A stretch of DNA of 64,000 bases from Collybiopsis luxurians FD-317 M1 (taxonomy: Eukaryota > Basidiomycota > Agaricomycetes > Agaricales > Omphalotaceae), in assembly GCA_000827265.1 (NCBI GenBank), contig KN834810.1:139250-203249 (forward strand). The letters run 5' to 3'. The position numbers and the translations under genes were made by a program. A model generated the notes under the pieces. It was not told the origin of the DNA, searched no databases, and was given only the letters and a program-made list of their open reading frames with translations. Numbering within the stretch: the first letter of the stretch is position 1; each line of letters begins with the position of its first letter. This document shows, piece by piece, positions 44,890 through 57,370 of the stretch.

Positions 44890-46923
44890 GGTCTCTGATA
44901 GTCCTTTCTCCTTATGAGAATTCGTTTTCGAGGATTATTTTTGCGTGGTTTGACTATAACGATTTCATATATTCACGAGTTCCGGGATATCTTATTGCAT
45001 TCGCATTTTACTCTAGAAGATACTACAATTATGACCTCTACAAACATACCTACCTGTGTACTGTACATATTGTTATATACTCATTTAAGAGCTACTGCTC
45101 CGGTCAGAGCACGGTGAGCTTGCTTTAGTTCCAAGTTTAAGATGATTTTCTGTTCACACTACTTTCTATGCAGGGACCGTACCTCGTACGGAGCGGTAGA
45201 CCTTCAGACTTGTAAAAGTTCCGATCAGTCCATTTCGAGCTTCGAGCTTGCACTCACTCCTTGGTGTACCGCAAGTGTACCGGTTCCGAAGACGTATTAC
45301 TGGTCGTATTTGGCCGTTTGTTCACTGGCTGCGATGTGTCCTTTTTACTCACATGCATCCAGTGAATTAGTGCGGGCGCCGCAAATCGATGTGACAAAAA
45401 CCATACGTCAAAATAAAGTACTACCGACCATCGTTCCACTCGTATAATACATCAATGAAGAATTGGGCTGCTAAAGAACGCTCACAAGACCAGAATCGTG
45501 CATGAGCTTACACTTTTTACAACCTATCTGTGTTAGGAAAAAAACTTCATGAAACCCCAAATTCAATGCCCGAAGAAGTTGATTTTCTGGGCACTCAGAG
45601 TCTAACTGTGTCTGCAGGCCAAGTCGTGGATGAGGTGAGTACTCAAGCGTTCCAGGTGAATACATGAGGATTCGTTACCGATTACATATTACCTATGACT
45701 GCTCTCAGGCTCCCCAACCTCCCAAGTTTAGATGTCTGTATCCCCATCCAGCTCCCTGGAACGATTCAGCCTTTGCAAAATGTGCTCGGGATCAGCAGGA
45801 TCAAGGAGGATCAGACGCCGAACGTGTGCATTCCTTCAACCTGCCCTCCAAATAAGCGAGAAAATACACCCCAAAGACTTGGGTTCAGTGCCTCGCGGAA
45901 GCGGCGAAAAGTTCGAATATCCAATCCCCAGCTAGCGCTGAGCATGTTTGCACCGGAGTTTGAGCCGCTCCATTTTCACAAAGCCTCGAGTTCTCCGCGC
46001 GTCTGTGCTGAACCACCTTTTTTGCTTTTTCCGGATTGGTACCAGCCTCGAACGTGTGATTGACGCTCAGACTGGAAGAGAGTGGCAGAACGCCTTCTTA
46101 GCAAACGTTCAACATCTTTTTCTTCCACAACCAATCAACGAAACTGCTCCTGCCGGAAACCTACCATGCTGCATCCCCTTCTCTTCGTCAGAGTGTCGGA
46201 AAATCTTCGGCGAATAAATGGGATCAGCAGCATACTCTTTCTCAACCGTTCCAGTGTTAGCCGAACGGACAACATGGCCTGTTGAGGCATAAACAAGTTT
46301 TAATTTTTTTTTTTTTTTGATCTTGGGATTAGGCACGTCATGCCGGTGGTGCGACCATTTCCTGTCTGTTCGGATTCATCTATTCTAACTAGGCCGTCCT
46401 TGATTCAGGCCGCGTTTGACACCCATCTTCAGAGTAATGCAGACCTCGTTCGTCATGGCCAAATAACTACTATGACGATATGGGAGACATAGATGAATGG
46501 AACGGTCGCGCACTGTGTCAAAGCTTGAAAAAAAAACCAAGATTCGGAGTAGGGTCACTCCAAAATGAAGCGGTGGGTCGCATTTCTCTCACCGATCCAG
46601 CAAGCAGAGTCACCCTGGAGCTGGTGCCTTGCTCTCATCCGCCCTCAACTTGGAGTAAGCCATACGCTGACACTACCTCGACATGCCTCGATCGAACGAC
46701 GCACTCTCACTCCTTCACTGGCATGTTGACTTACATTCCAGGAATTGTACCGAGTCTTTCCGAAATAAAGGTCAATTATCTTCCAATCTCGAAAATGAGA
46801 TTTTTTGACAGGTATAAGTTCCACTCGTTCTCACACTGAGCTGGCTGCAGAGCACTCTGCACCCCCGGATATTTGTCTACTAATTAACCCCTTGAAAGTT
46901 ACCAGCTGTTCATCTTGTCTCTG
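44890..46923. other. Intergenic region
   Basis: No gene is supported. Overlapping plus-strand open frames at 45664-46063 code for Pro/Ser-rich sequence in all three frames with no splice logic. A poly-T run lies near 46305. The end of the stretch is the promoter of the first transporter. Confidence 0.4.
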
Positions 46924-48969
46924 ATGGCCTCGCGAGAAAGTTCTGTACGCCAGGAGCGTCCACCTTTGGTTCCTACACCCGCCTCGCATTCATCATATGA
47001 TGAAGGGGTCATTAAAGATTTAGAAAAGGCGTTACCTGCGGAAAAGACTATCCCGACTCTGCCTAGTTCAGCACCTGTTGACGATACCCCAGACGGTGGA
47101 TTTTCCGCATGGCTGGTTTTGTTCGGTGTAAGAATTTCATTTATTTTGTGAAGTCTTTTCATCTCTTCTGAACCGTCCTTCTTATACCAGGCCATGTGCA
47201 TCGCCTTCACAACGTATGTGCGCCTCCATATTCTGCTTCATTAATATTGACCTTGTGCTCTGCAGGTCGGGATATATGAGCGCCTGGGGAGTAAGTTTTC
47301 CTGCGAGTTGTTTAGATCTCAGCCACTGAGTGCACACTACAGGTCTTTCAAGCTTATTATGAGAATAGTATCCTACAAGATTCGTCACCATCCACCATGT
47401 GAGTACTTCGGTGGCTCCGTAAACCTGTGTATTCCAATAAGTTAAAATCTTCAGTTCATGGATCGGATCCATCCAGGTTTGTGCCTTTTTTTATGCGCCG
47501 TAAGCATATCTCACGCAAACAAATGCGTACAGCAATCCTTCCTCTACATCCCAACATTGATATTCAGCAGGCTCCTGGATATGGGATATTTTCGCACTAT
47601 GCTTACGGCTGCCAGTGTCGTCTTCATCATTGCTACTTTCTTGATCGCTCAATGCCACGTCTATTGGCAATTTCTTCTCTGCCAGGGACTCCTTACCGGG
47701 GTAAGACTTTAGCCGTTGTGATTCATTACTGATACTGACAGCCTCTGGCATTACAGGTCGCCGCAGGTGTATTTTCAGGACCTGTAATAGCTATTCTTTC
47801 GCAATGGTTCCGCAAACGTCGAGGGCTGGCACTCGGCATGTACGCAGCCGGAGCGTCTCTGGGTGGGACTGTTCTCCCTATCACCGCCAAAGCGCTTATT
47901 CCCGTTATTGGGTATGTGCCTTTCCTTCCTCGAAAGAAATGATCTACATGAATTGACAATCGAACAGATTTCCCTGGACAATGCGTGTCATTGCTTTGAT
48001 CATCATGTTCGGGCTTGTCCTGGGTAATCTAGTATGTCCGAACCCCTGTTGATTCGGACGTGAATAATTGATAGAGATGTACATAGACCATCAAACAACG
48101 AAAATCGTCCTCACTGGTGAAAGGACCGCTTTTCGATTTCTCCCCTATGCGTTCGCATGCTTTTCTCGTGTACTGCTTTGCGTCGTTTTTTGTTTATCTC
48201 GGTTATTATTCTTGTGAGACAATTCTCCACCCAATCTCGCCTACTACAGCTAATGAATCCCTGCTCCAGTCACAACTTATGTAGCAGCCTCCGCTATCAA
48301 TATCGGTGTTTCAACTAGCTTTTCTTTTTATCTGGTTTCCATTTGCAACGCCTGCAGTGGATTGAGCAGGATCACATCCGGTCTCACCGCCGATACAACA
48401 GGCGAGGGCTCTTATTCCTTCGAAACGATATATGCATTCTAACTTCCTGTAATTTTTAGGTGCAATGAACCTAATGATTCCCTTCACTTGCCTTTCTGTA
48501 GTTGTATACGTTGTCTGGCCATTTGCCCATGCGGAAGCGGCTCTCGTATTTATCTCCATCTTATATGGGTGAGTGCTATTCTCTCGCGAAAGTTTCTATC
48601 GTTCTCACTAAAGGTACTAAACATTTGACATTCGTCGGGTGCAGTGTATCGATAGGACCCTTCGCTTCTCTGGTTTCCAGTCCCGTACTTGATCTCGGAG
48701 AAAAAGACCAACTTGGACGCAGAATTGGCATTCTTATGTCCATGGTCGGAATCGCGATGCTCGTTGGAGCACCAATCACAGGAGCCGTAGACAAAAGTCA
48801 AGGTCCCATTGCCATGGGATTGTACGCAGGTACGAGCGCACGAACTTCAGCATGGTGCCTTAGCTGAGCTCGAAGATCAGGAAGCATGATGCTTTTCGGT
48901 GCAATTCTCATGACAATTGTCCGACACATGAAGGTCAAGAGTAAGCCAAGTTATTGGAGCAAGATATAG
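46924..48969 (+). CDS. MCT-family major facilitator transporter, paralog 1
   Basis: Thirteen exons (46924-47127, 47191-47213, 47266-47290, 47343-47398, 47455-47476, 47533-47700, 47757-47911, 47968-48031, 48087-48213, 48270-48401, 48460-48568, 48645-48829, 48881-48969) join to 452 residues. The DTPDGGFSAWLVLFG start of TM1, the SGYMSAWGVFQAYYE segment, the RRGLALG loop and DLGEKDQLGRRIGILMSM after TM9 are classic for fungal monocarboxylate-porter-like MFS proteins. About 12 TM helices. The tenth intron (48402-48459) has a GC donor (gcgagg), supported by exact exon agreement with paralog 2, which has GT there. Substrate unknown (monocarboxylate or related small acid). A tandem duplicate lies 1.4 kb downstream. 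Confidence 0.9.
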
Positions 48970-50391
48970 TATGACGGAAATATGAGCTTTGTAACTGTAT
49001 GTATGTATGTCTGTAGAATATTGTAGAGCATATGGCTCCTTCCCGCAGGCAGGGAAGGTATAGTTCGACTCAGAGTATGTCCCGAGCAGGTAATATTAAT
49101 CTAGATACACATGAACCAATGACACAAAACGTTTCTGGACCTTTAGAAGCGTGGATATCGTATTATTTCCAGAGCCTCTGTGCCCGATGGAGTCAGGAAC
49201 TGACTCGGAGCAGTGCGATTTCATTTATACTCGAGTCCAGAGCTCATTTGCGCAAATTAAAAGATCTAGAGCTGTATTCCGTTCTTCAAACAGATGAGGT
49301 TTCCCCGAGTGAGAGGTGCCCAGAGAGGTGCATGCCGGAATTCTCACTTCCAGAGCCACAGTGGTAAGATGGAAGTAATTTCGTCTACGTTTGAGCTTCA
49401 GAGTCCATTCATTTTAATATTAAAAAGTCCCGGAAACAGTTTCTGGACAACTTCCAACAGATGAGATTGAGATTTATCAGGTGAGAGAGAACTCAGAGTG
49501 CTTGCTGTTATCACTCCTAGGGGCTCTTGACAGAAGATGTATAGAGCAGTGCAGGAATTTTGTGTATATTCGAGGCTCAGGGTACATTTGCGTGTATCTC
49601 GTCCTGAACGTCTTCTAGCGGAGGAGATTTTCCAATGTGACATGCCGTCAGTGCTCATGCACTTCCATTCGCGTGCAATGATAAGGTTCATCCCGGCTTC
49701 GAACCAAGCCCATTTTCTTCCAGATGGGATTGCAATTGAGCATATGCAAACCGTCGGGTGACTTTACGGATTTGGTTCCCGCATTTGGTCCAATCAAGCT
49801 AGGCTGTACTGAATCTCAGGAGAAAGTGATCCACTCTGGTTAAAGTTGCTTTCGTCATTTGATGGCCAATAATCAGCGAAAACAGTCCTAGGATCTGTGA
49901 ACGCAAATTTTTAGTCTCTCGTCCCCTTCGTTTGAGATCATGCTAATGACGTTGACAGCGACGTCGGCCCTGTGTTAATTATGTCGAAAGTTCTTGAACG
50001 TTAATGGTGATTATTGGTGCACAACTCATGATCATCACGCCTCTGCGGCAGTGCTCATCTCTCATCATATAGTACACGCTCGATACAAGTCCGTTATTTT
50101 CCCAATGACTCCTCGAAAACCTCTCCGGGGGGCTCTGTTAGCTGATAATCAATCAGCTGAAGATGTGATATCTGACCTCCCCTCGTAGGGCGATCAATTT
50201 GTTCAGTGTGTTTCCTCCAATCCTGCTATGATTTACGGTCAAATTATCGTTAATGCTGTGTGTTGGATCTGTTTTGCTTTGAAAGACCCTCCGGTATAAG
50301 CCAGCTGACGTTTGCACAGTAGATGAAATGACACTTATAAGCTGCGAAGAACTCATGCTTCTCCAGGAGCTTAGAGCCTATCCTTTACTCG
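48970..50391. other. Spacer between the two MCT paralogs
   Basis: No gene supported. Open frames at 49032-49367 (+), 49398-49691 (-) and 49537-49761 (+) have no motifs. The 3' part is the promoter of paralog 2. Confidence 0.4.
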
Positions 50392-52545
50392 ATGAAGCCG
50401 CAACAAACTTGCGAGCTTCCAGTTCTTCTCTCGACCCGGTCGATCTACGGCAATACTCGCAGTAAAGGAGAACGGCCACCCCATTTGAAGCAATTGCCTT
50501 TTCTGGAGAAATATATCCCTCCAAGCTTACCTACACAGGATGATACTCCCGACAGAGGAGACCGAGCCTGGTTAATTCTAATTGGCGTAAGTGTGATTCG
50601 TCTAGCTTCTCACTGGGATAACATTGACGATGGTTGTTTTTAGGCATTGTGTATTGGTTTTACAACGTAAGTGCATTTAAAACCTTGCTCTTCATCCTGT
50701 ATTTATCGCTAGCCTTTCAGTTCGGGCTATATGAGTGCTTGGGGAGTAGGTTATGGTATCCGCATCTGTCAACACTAATAACTGACCGGATACTTTACAT
50801 AGGTTTTCCAAGCCCACTACGAACAAGCTCAGTTGCGGAGCTCTTCGCCATCTGCCATGTAAGTGTTAGCTGTGCATCTTAGAAATTTATTCTGATCGTG
50901 TACCTGCTAGTGCATGGATCGGATCCATTCAGGTTGGCTGATTTCCGTAATTTTACGCTTTTATCTGACAAAGCGCCTTCTAGCAATCCTTCTTGTATAT
51001 TCCGACGTTGTTATTCACCCGACTGATGGACAGGGGGTACTTTCGTTCTATGCTCACGTCTGCCAGCATATTATTCGTAGTTTCGACTGTCTTAGTGGCA
51101 GAATGCCGGGTCTACTGGCAATTTCTTCTTTGCCAGGGGGTGTGTACAGGGGTTCGTCCAAGTGTGCAATATCAACACTTCCGTTCGTGACCTTGGGATA
51201 TGAATTACAGATAGCCGCCGGTGCTTTTACTGGCCCCGTCACTGCAATTATATCTCAATGGTTTCACCGAAATAGAGGCCTGGCTCTCGGCGTATTTGCT
51301 GCAGGGGCCTCAATAGGCGGAATTACTTTCTCCCTTGCCACCAAGGCGCTTATTCCCCTTATCGGGTAAGTAATTAATGTCATAATCACAAGAGGCGAAA
51401 TTCAACATCTGAATTAGATTTTCGTGGACAATGAGGGCAATTACCTTGATCATCGCACTGGGACTGGTACTTGGTAATCTGGTACATGCTTTTCCAAAAA
51501 GATCTAGTAACAAAACTGATCAAAGATGATATTAGACTCTCCGACAGCGGGAAACTTCCTCAATAGTAAACGGGCCACTATTGGACCTTTCCCCTCTGAG
51601 GTCGAAAACTTTCCTTCTATATTGCACCGCGTCGTTTTTTGTGTATCTTGGATACTATACATGTGAGTGGTTGTCTATTCATACATATTACTTCCTGATA
51701 AATCATCTCAGTCACGACGTATGTGGCGGCCTCTGCAATCACTGTTGGAGTTTCGACTAGTTTCTCGTTCTACTTGGTCTCAATATGCAATGCCAGTAGC
51801 GGGCTAAGTAGAACAACTTCAGGTATTATTGCAGACAGAATGGGTACGGATCCTTCGCACTCACCTCTTCCTAAGTTAATTGCTTACACGAATAATTATA
51901 GGTGCAATGAACCTTGTGATCCCCGTGACTGCTATATCAACAGTGATATATTACATTTGGCCTTTCGTTCACTCCCAACGCGGTCTTGTTGTACTCTGTG
52001 TCTTCTACGGGTGAGCGTTGATTAAATCCTTACAACATAGCCGGTGTATCTTACAAAAGCTCCGAGGATAGTATTTCAATAGGTCCTTTCGCTTCGTTGG
52101 TTTCAGTTCCTGTACTGGACCTCGGTGAAAAAGACCAGGTGGGACGCAGGATCGGAATCCTCATGTCTATTTCCGGCACAGCCATGCTCATTGGAGCACC
52201 TGTATCCGGAGCTTTGAGCAAAAGCTCTGGACCGGGTGCTATGGGGTTTTATGCAGGCAAGTGCCATTTCTAGGGAAGATTCGGAATAGTCGCTGAACGA
52301 CTTTTTCAGGGAGCGTAATGCTCTTTGGTACTCTTCTTATCGCCATAGTTCGACATATCGTAATAAAGCAGGGCACTCAACCCGCGGAACTCTCCAGGTT
52401 AGAAAATAATATTGAAGAAGATAAAAAGACTCGTCCCTCTTTAGAGTTTACATTGGCTCCCCTTCGGTTCTCTTTAATAGGAAATATTGCATTTCTCGAG
52501 CTCGAAAGACAATATGGTAATCAAGGACAGAATGTAACTGCATAG
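50392..52545 (+). CDS. MCT-family major facilitator transporter, paralog 2
   Basis: Thirteen exons: 50392-50586, 50644-50666, 50721-50745, 50803-50858, 50911-50932, 50984-51151, 51211-51365, 51418-51481, 51536-51662, 51712-51843, 51902-52010, 52072-52256, 52310-52545; 498 residues. Exons 2-12 have the same lengths as in paralog 1, which proves tandem duplication and validates both models. Conserved MCT features: SGYMSAWGVFQAHYE, IAWIGSIQ, NRGLALGVFAAGASIGG, DLGEKDQVGRRIGILMS. Its C-terminal tail is longer than in paralog 1. Intron 12 (52257-52309) uses a GC donor (gcaagt); intron 6 uses gttcgt. Substrate unknown. The start ATG is the first in frame, but the N-terminus differs from paralog 1 and is less certain. 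Confidence 0.9.
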
Positions 52546-53368
52546 AGATTCTAGCTCTACGTTAATTCGTATTAACTGATCAGTAATACTGACTACCAAA
52601 TACAATATCTAATAAACATTACTTCTGATACTCCAAAGTTGCTGTGTTGCAGCCGGCTGCGCTGAGGGTGAAAGCTGTTCTCACTGGGAGTGGGGTATGT
52701 GCTCGTGGAGTTGTAATGTGGGTACAGACCAACGTTAGTACGTGATTCTTGAGTCAGTCTTATTTATCGTCGCTATACCAGCTATACCATTTCGGAGTTA
52801 AACGGGTCAATGAACGTCCGAGTTGCGTCCGAGAATAACCTCCTCGGATCGGGCCGCCGAATCCGTGTCGCGGCGCCTCTCTCCCTCCACCACCATCACT
52901 AGGCCCATTTCCCTTCTCAACCCCTTTCTGCGACCTTCCACCTTTGATACTCTACAACCTGACCTGACTTGGATTGGAGAAACTCCAAGCATAAGCTCTG
53001 CGTATGAAGTGAAATAGAACTTTCATCCTCAATGTTTTACCCTCTCGACGCTGCGATGTCATCCAATTCCCGAAGCGGAACATTAGCCGGGGCACTGATT
53101 TTGGCCGCGGAAAAACATGGTTACCTGTGGTTATGGATTTGTGCAGAGCGAAGACCAAGGTTGTGGCTGATCTGTCGGCTGTGTTTTGTTCCTGTTTTTT
53201 TTAAAAAAGTTTTAATATAAATACGTAGGTGCGGGATTGTCAGACAGACTACTATCGCTGGACGATACTGTTTTGCTGGTCAAAAGTTACCTCGCCTGGT
53301 CTTGTAGCTGAATCACGACGCTTTTTCGAAGACTATTTCCATCGTATTGCTCCATTTCTTTTGTTAAT
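52546..53368. other. Intergenic region
   Basis: 3' flank of MCT paralog 2 and promoter of the secreted kinase-like gene. Short opposing frames at 52807-53220 overlap each other and lack features. Confidence 0.4.
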
Positions 53369-54520
53369 ATGCGGTTTTTTTCTACGTCCTATCTCATCTT
53401 TTCTCTCGGGTTGAGCTCGACGATCTCTGTCCATGCCGCACCTTATCCGACTCCGACTCGTAATCTGGAGGTGAGCTAACGTTGTCTATGTGCTCTACAT
53501 CGCCATCTCAATCTCGAACAGACAACAAACGGGCATACCCTGTCCAGCAGGCGAATTAGCAAAACGTCAACTAAATCCGGCTCAAGTGTAGGAGTTTTTG
53601 AAGATACCTCGTGGTTGCTATCCCATTTCAGCGACGAGGAGATGTTGACGAGAGAGGATAAGCAGGTCTTTTGTGAGTGTCTATTCTTTATCTGAGCAAG
53701 GCTACTCATGACATCGAAAAACTTTTGCGTCTCTCTAATTAGCTTCGGAGCTCAAAGGTCTCACGCTGGGTTCGCCCCTCAGTCATGCCGACAACGGAGC
53801 TTACAACCGAGGAATCTGGAGCGTGAAAGCATACGAGGGGTACGAAGGCAAAGCAAGCGACCTCCTCCTGAAAGTAATGCCAGACCACACTCTCCGTAAG
53901 GGTCGCGACAAATCAAATAACCTAATTTTTGGAGAAGTCAAAGCGCTCAAGCAGGTTGGCGACTTGGTTGCGGCAGGCGTTATCAACGATCCAGATCAAA
54001 ACGCTAGGGAAAAGTCGACCGAAAAGGACCATCCGCCCGCTCAGAAAAAAGTGAAACTAGAACCTTCGATGCTTCCTGTGGTCATCATAAAGAAGAAACC
54101 CGGTGAGAATTTGGAACACTCCGCTGTCTACAAAGGAGCGAACGAGGCGGAGAAAGAGACAATGAAGGTCGAGGTGAAGAAAATGATGTGCGATGAGGCG
54201 GCTCGCATTGCGGTGGAAAAGCATATTCTTCATGGGTGAGGCTTCGAGTTCTCTTTCACTAGACCATCCGTGAACTGACCTCCCTACGCAGTGATGTCCA
54301 TCTAGGCAATGGACTTGTCACCTTGAAAGGAAAAACGCCACTCTCGGTTTACCTCATTGACTGGGGGAGAGCTTATGCAGTAAGTCACGATGTAACAAGG
54401 AGTACTGTGGTGAGTTTGTCTCCGTAACCTAGTTTCGCTAGAGTTGCTGATTGACTATACCAATAGCACGAGTATTGCTTGGAAGTACTAGCGCACAGTT
54501 CTACGGAAAGCGATCTGTGA
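53369..54520 (+). CDS. Secreted protein with minimal kinase-like fold
   Basis: Exons 53369-53470, 53522-53672, 53743-54235, 54292-54379 and 54467-54520 give 295 residues; the last intron is least certain (reading through at 54380 gives a stop at 54432). A signal peptide covers about residues 1-24. Kinase-like landmarks are in order: Lys128 in LLLKVMP (N-lobe lysine), Glu149 in FGEVKAL (helix-C Glu), a catalytic loop HGDVHLGN (248-255, HxDxxxxN form as in APH/choline-kinase-like enzymes) and YLIDWG (Asp272, DFG equivalent). A polar Lys/Glu-rich insert lies between helix C and the loop. The combination suggests a secreted kinase or pseudokinase, possibly acting in the secretory path or outside the cell. 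No glycine-rich P-loop is obvious. The family name is not known to me. Confidence 0.68.
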
Positions 54521-56293
54521 ATGTGGCGAGTAGAAACGAAGTGAAGTGGGTGATTGTAGATAAAGAATCGACAGATACATATTAGACATCAATGCGTACT
54601 AATTCTTACCGTATGCCAGTCAGTAATAAAGAATTTTCATCAACCCCGATGTATTCTCTCTCGATTGCATTTCTCCAACCATTATCGGCAGTGGGAGGCT
54701 CGGCCGCTTGGGTTCTACATCCTTCCACAGGAACTAAATCAAAACCTCAGTAGGCTGACCATATAGAGCAATGCTAGAGCATACAGTAATTACTGTATAA
54801 CCGAGACGATATTCTCTGTAATGCATGGCGACGCTGACATCAGCAGGAGATACCGCGACACGTATTTTTCTCTGAGCATCGCGAGCAGAATTGCCACCCC
54901 TGCGAACAAAGTTGGCCTTCTATATGCCTCAGAACATCCCTTGGCCATAGTCCTGGGCTCTGACTCCTGCGAGCTCTTGAGTCCCCCTTTACCTAGATGA
55001 TTCTACAGCTGACAGTAAAGTTGAAAGCAAGGCAGGGTCTACCATGGAAGGAAGAAGATAAAGGAGAAGAACAAGGTTGAGATCAGCCTGGGATATGAGG
55101 CCATGCATGAGGTGCCCGTACCGAACGAGATACCAAATAATGTGCTTCCTGAACAACTCTGAGTTGGAGCAGTAGGGGTGCCTATCAATGCATCCAGTAT
55201 GCTGAGATAGTTGGTAGCGGCTGCACTCTTCCTGTTCAATGTTGTTGACTGCTTGTTATAGCCAAACCATCTTTAGTAATAATAAACTCCTCAATAGATT
55301 CATCAGTGACAAGGTGCTCTTAGTGCCTGAAGTGGAATATCGCAAGGCTTATCAAAATTGGGGAAAAAAGGTAGTACCTCATCTTCGAGAACTGGCTCAT
55401 TCTTGTCAAACAGATCAAAGTGGAGTGTTCAATGTAACTCAAGCTTTGCATCAGTGAAAGCATTTTTCGGTCAGGATCAGACAGAGATGCTCTCCAAATA
55501 AGTAATGGGCTCACTGCCAATCCAGGCAGCCCACTGTGGCTTTCAGGGAGTCCATGACTTTATTTTTTCTTGGGGGGGAGGGAGATTTGTCTCTGTGTGA
55601 CCTGACCAAAATTACTTTTTTCTTTTGAAAAGCATTCTGATACATACAATACTTACAATGAGAGTAACTGTTGAAGATATCAGGTTAGTTCCAATTGTTC
55701 CGCAAATGCCGACACATATTCCGCAACTTAAACCTTTATTCCTATCATTCCATATGCTTTTTTATCATTTACAAATACCTTATCTTTGTTTTGTTTGGTA
55801 CTTATACTACATTGAATGAGATGAACTGTTGTGAGTTTGCAATGGGTTTCTGCTATAAACTGGACTCTAGAGTTTAATCCAACAGTAACTGAGTTAGAGG
55901 CTTTGACAACTGACATCCAATCCAGCACTTGTAACTGACCTAAACTTCAAATCTGAATGTATCTTGCATCAGTGCCAAGTGGTGTTCTTGAACCATTAAA
56001 CTTAACCTAAATGTGTGCTATGTGTCATAGTGGATGAACTTCCATTTGAAACTGTACAGTAAAGGAACAGCTGAGGGGATGGGAATAACTAGCAACAGCT
56101 CATAAAAAGTCCATAGTAAGTAATGATAAACTTCTATTCATGTACCTGGAAGAAGGCAGAGAATGAATAATACAATGACTGTGTGATGGAACCTGGGACC
56201 GAGTGTTTATGCAAGGCTGAAAGAGGCTCCGGCCCGGCAGAACCTGCTTGGACATCTGTCATTCCATTCTTTGCAAGGGTATAATTTCTGAAT
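54521..56293. other. Intergenic region, AT-rich toward NLR2
   Basis: No gene supported. Composition shifts from GC-rich to AT-rich at about 54550-55600. Open frames at 55039-55928 have no domain or splice evidence. Confidence 0.4.
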
Positions 56294-57370
56294 TTATTGG
56301 GTCTTGTCCTTCAAGGACTGTACCTCTTCTTCAAGCTTCTCTGCATCCTGAAGCTTACCACGGCTGCGGTAAGTGATAGCAAGGTTGGTCATGCAATTCA
56401 AAGTGTCAGGAGGATCTTTCCCAATCACTTCTTTGGATAATAAAAGCACCTCCTTTTGAAGCACCTCAGCTCTCTGCAGCTTTCCACATTCCCAGTAAGT
56501 GGCAGCAAGGTTGGTCATCGAAATTAAAGTATCTGGATCCCTTTCACCAAATACTTGTTTGTGGAGTTGTAACACTTCTTCTCCAAGCTTCTCAGCCTCT
56601 CGCAACTTTACACGGTCCCTGTAAGTAGTAGCGAGGTTGACCATGCATACCAAGGTAGAAGGGTCGCATTCCCCAATTGCTTGCTTATACAGCGAAAGTG
56701 TCTCCTCTTGGAGTGTTTCAGCTTTCTGTAGCTTTCTACGGCTCTTGTAAGTGGCTGCAAGGTTGGTCATAGATTTTAGAGTATCAGAATGGTGGTCTCC
56801 ATTCACAAGCTTCCTCAATGAAACTACCTCCTCAGCAAGCTTCTCAGCTTCCTCTAACTTTCCACAGCTTCTATAAGTAGTAGCAAGGTTGGCCATGCAA
56901 GTCAAAGTATCAGGATGGAGTTCCCCGAACACTTGTTTGCAAAGTAGAACTACCTCTTCACCAAGCTTCTCCGCTTCTTCCAGCTTTCCACGGTTTCGGT
57001 AAGTGGCAGAAAGATTGGCCATGGCATTCAGGATATCAGAGTTGTAATCCCCGGATACTCGTTTGCGTAGTAGCAGTACCTTCTCTTCAAGCTCCTCTGC
57101 TTCCTGTAGCTTCCCACGAACTCTATAAGTGGCAGCAAGACTGGTCATAGCCTTTAAGGTATCAGGGTGCTCTTCCCCGATCTCTTGTTTGCGCAGCAAA
57201 AGCACTTTCTCTTCAAGTTTCTCGGCTTCTTCCAACTTTCCAGAGTGCCAGTAAGCGGTGGCAAGGTCAAGCATGGTACCTAAAGTTACAGGATGCTGTT
57301 CCCCAAATAATTGTGCGCGCACCGAAAGTGCCTGCTCTTCAAGCCTCTCGACTTGTGGCCAGTAAGCAGC
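56294..57370 (-). repeat. 126-bp coding repeats (kinesin-light-chain-type TPRs of NLR2)
   Basis: Eight complete and one partial 42-residue unit with consensus such as GEEHPDTLKAMTSLAATYRxRGKLEEAEKLEEEVLLLRKQ, corresponding to 126-bp DNA units with modest divergence. Confidence 0.88.

Noticed and set aside
45664..46063. Three overlapping plus-strand open frames of 60-120 codons
   Set aside because: All three frames are open at once because the stretch is GC-rich and stop-poor; none has a motif.
49032..49761. Possible small genes between the two MCT paralogs
   Set aside because: No domain, signal peptide or splice logic; overlapping frames on both strands; likely spacer.
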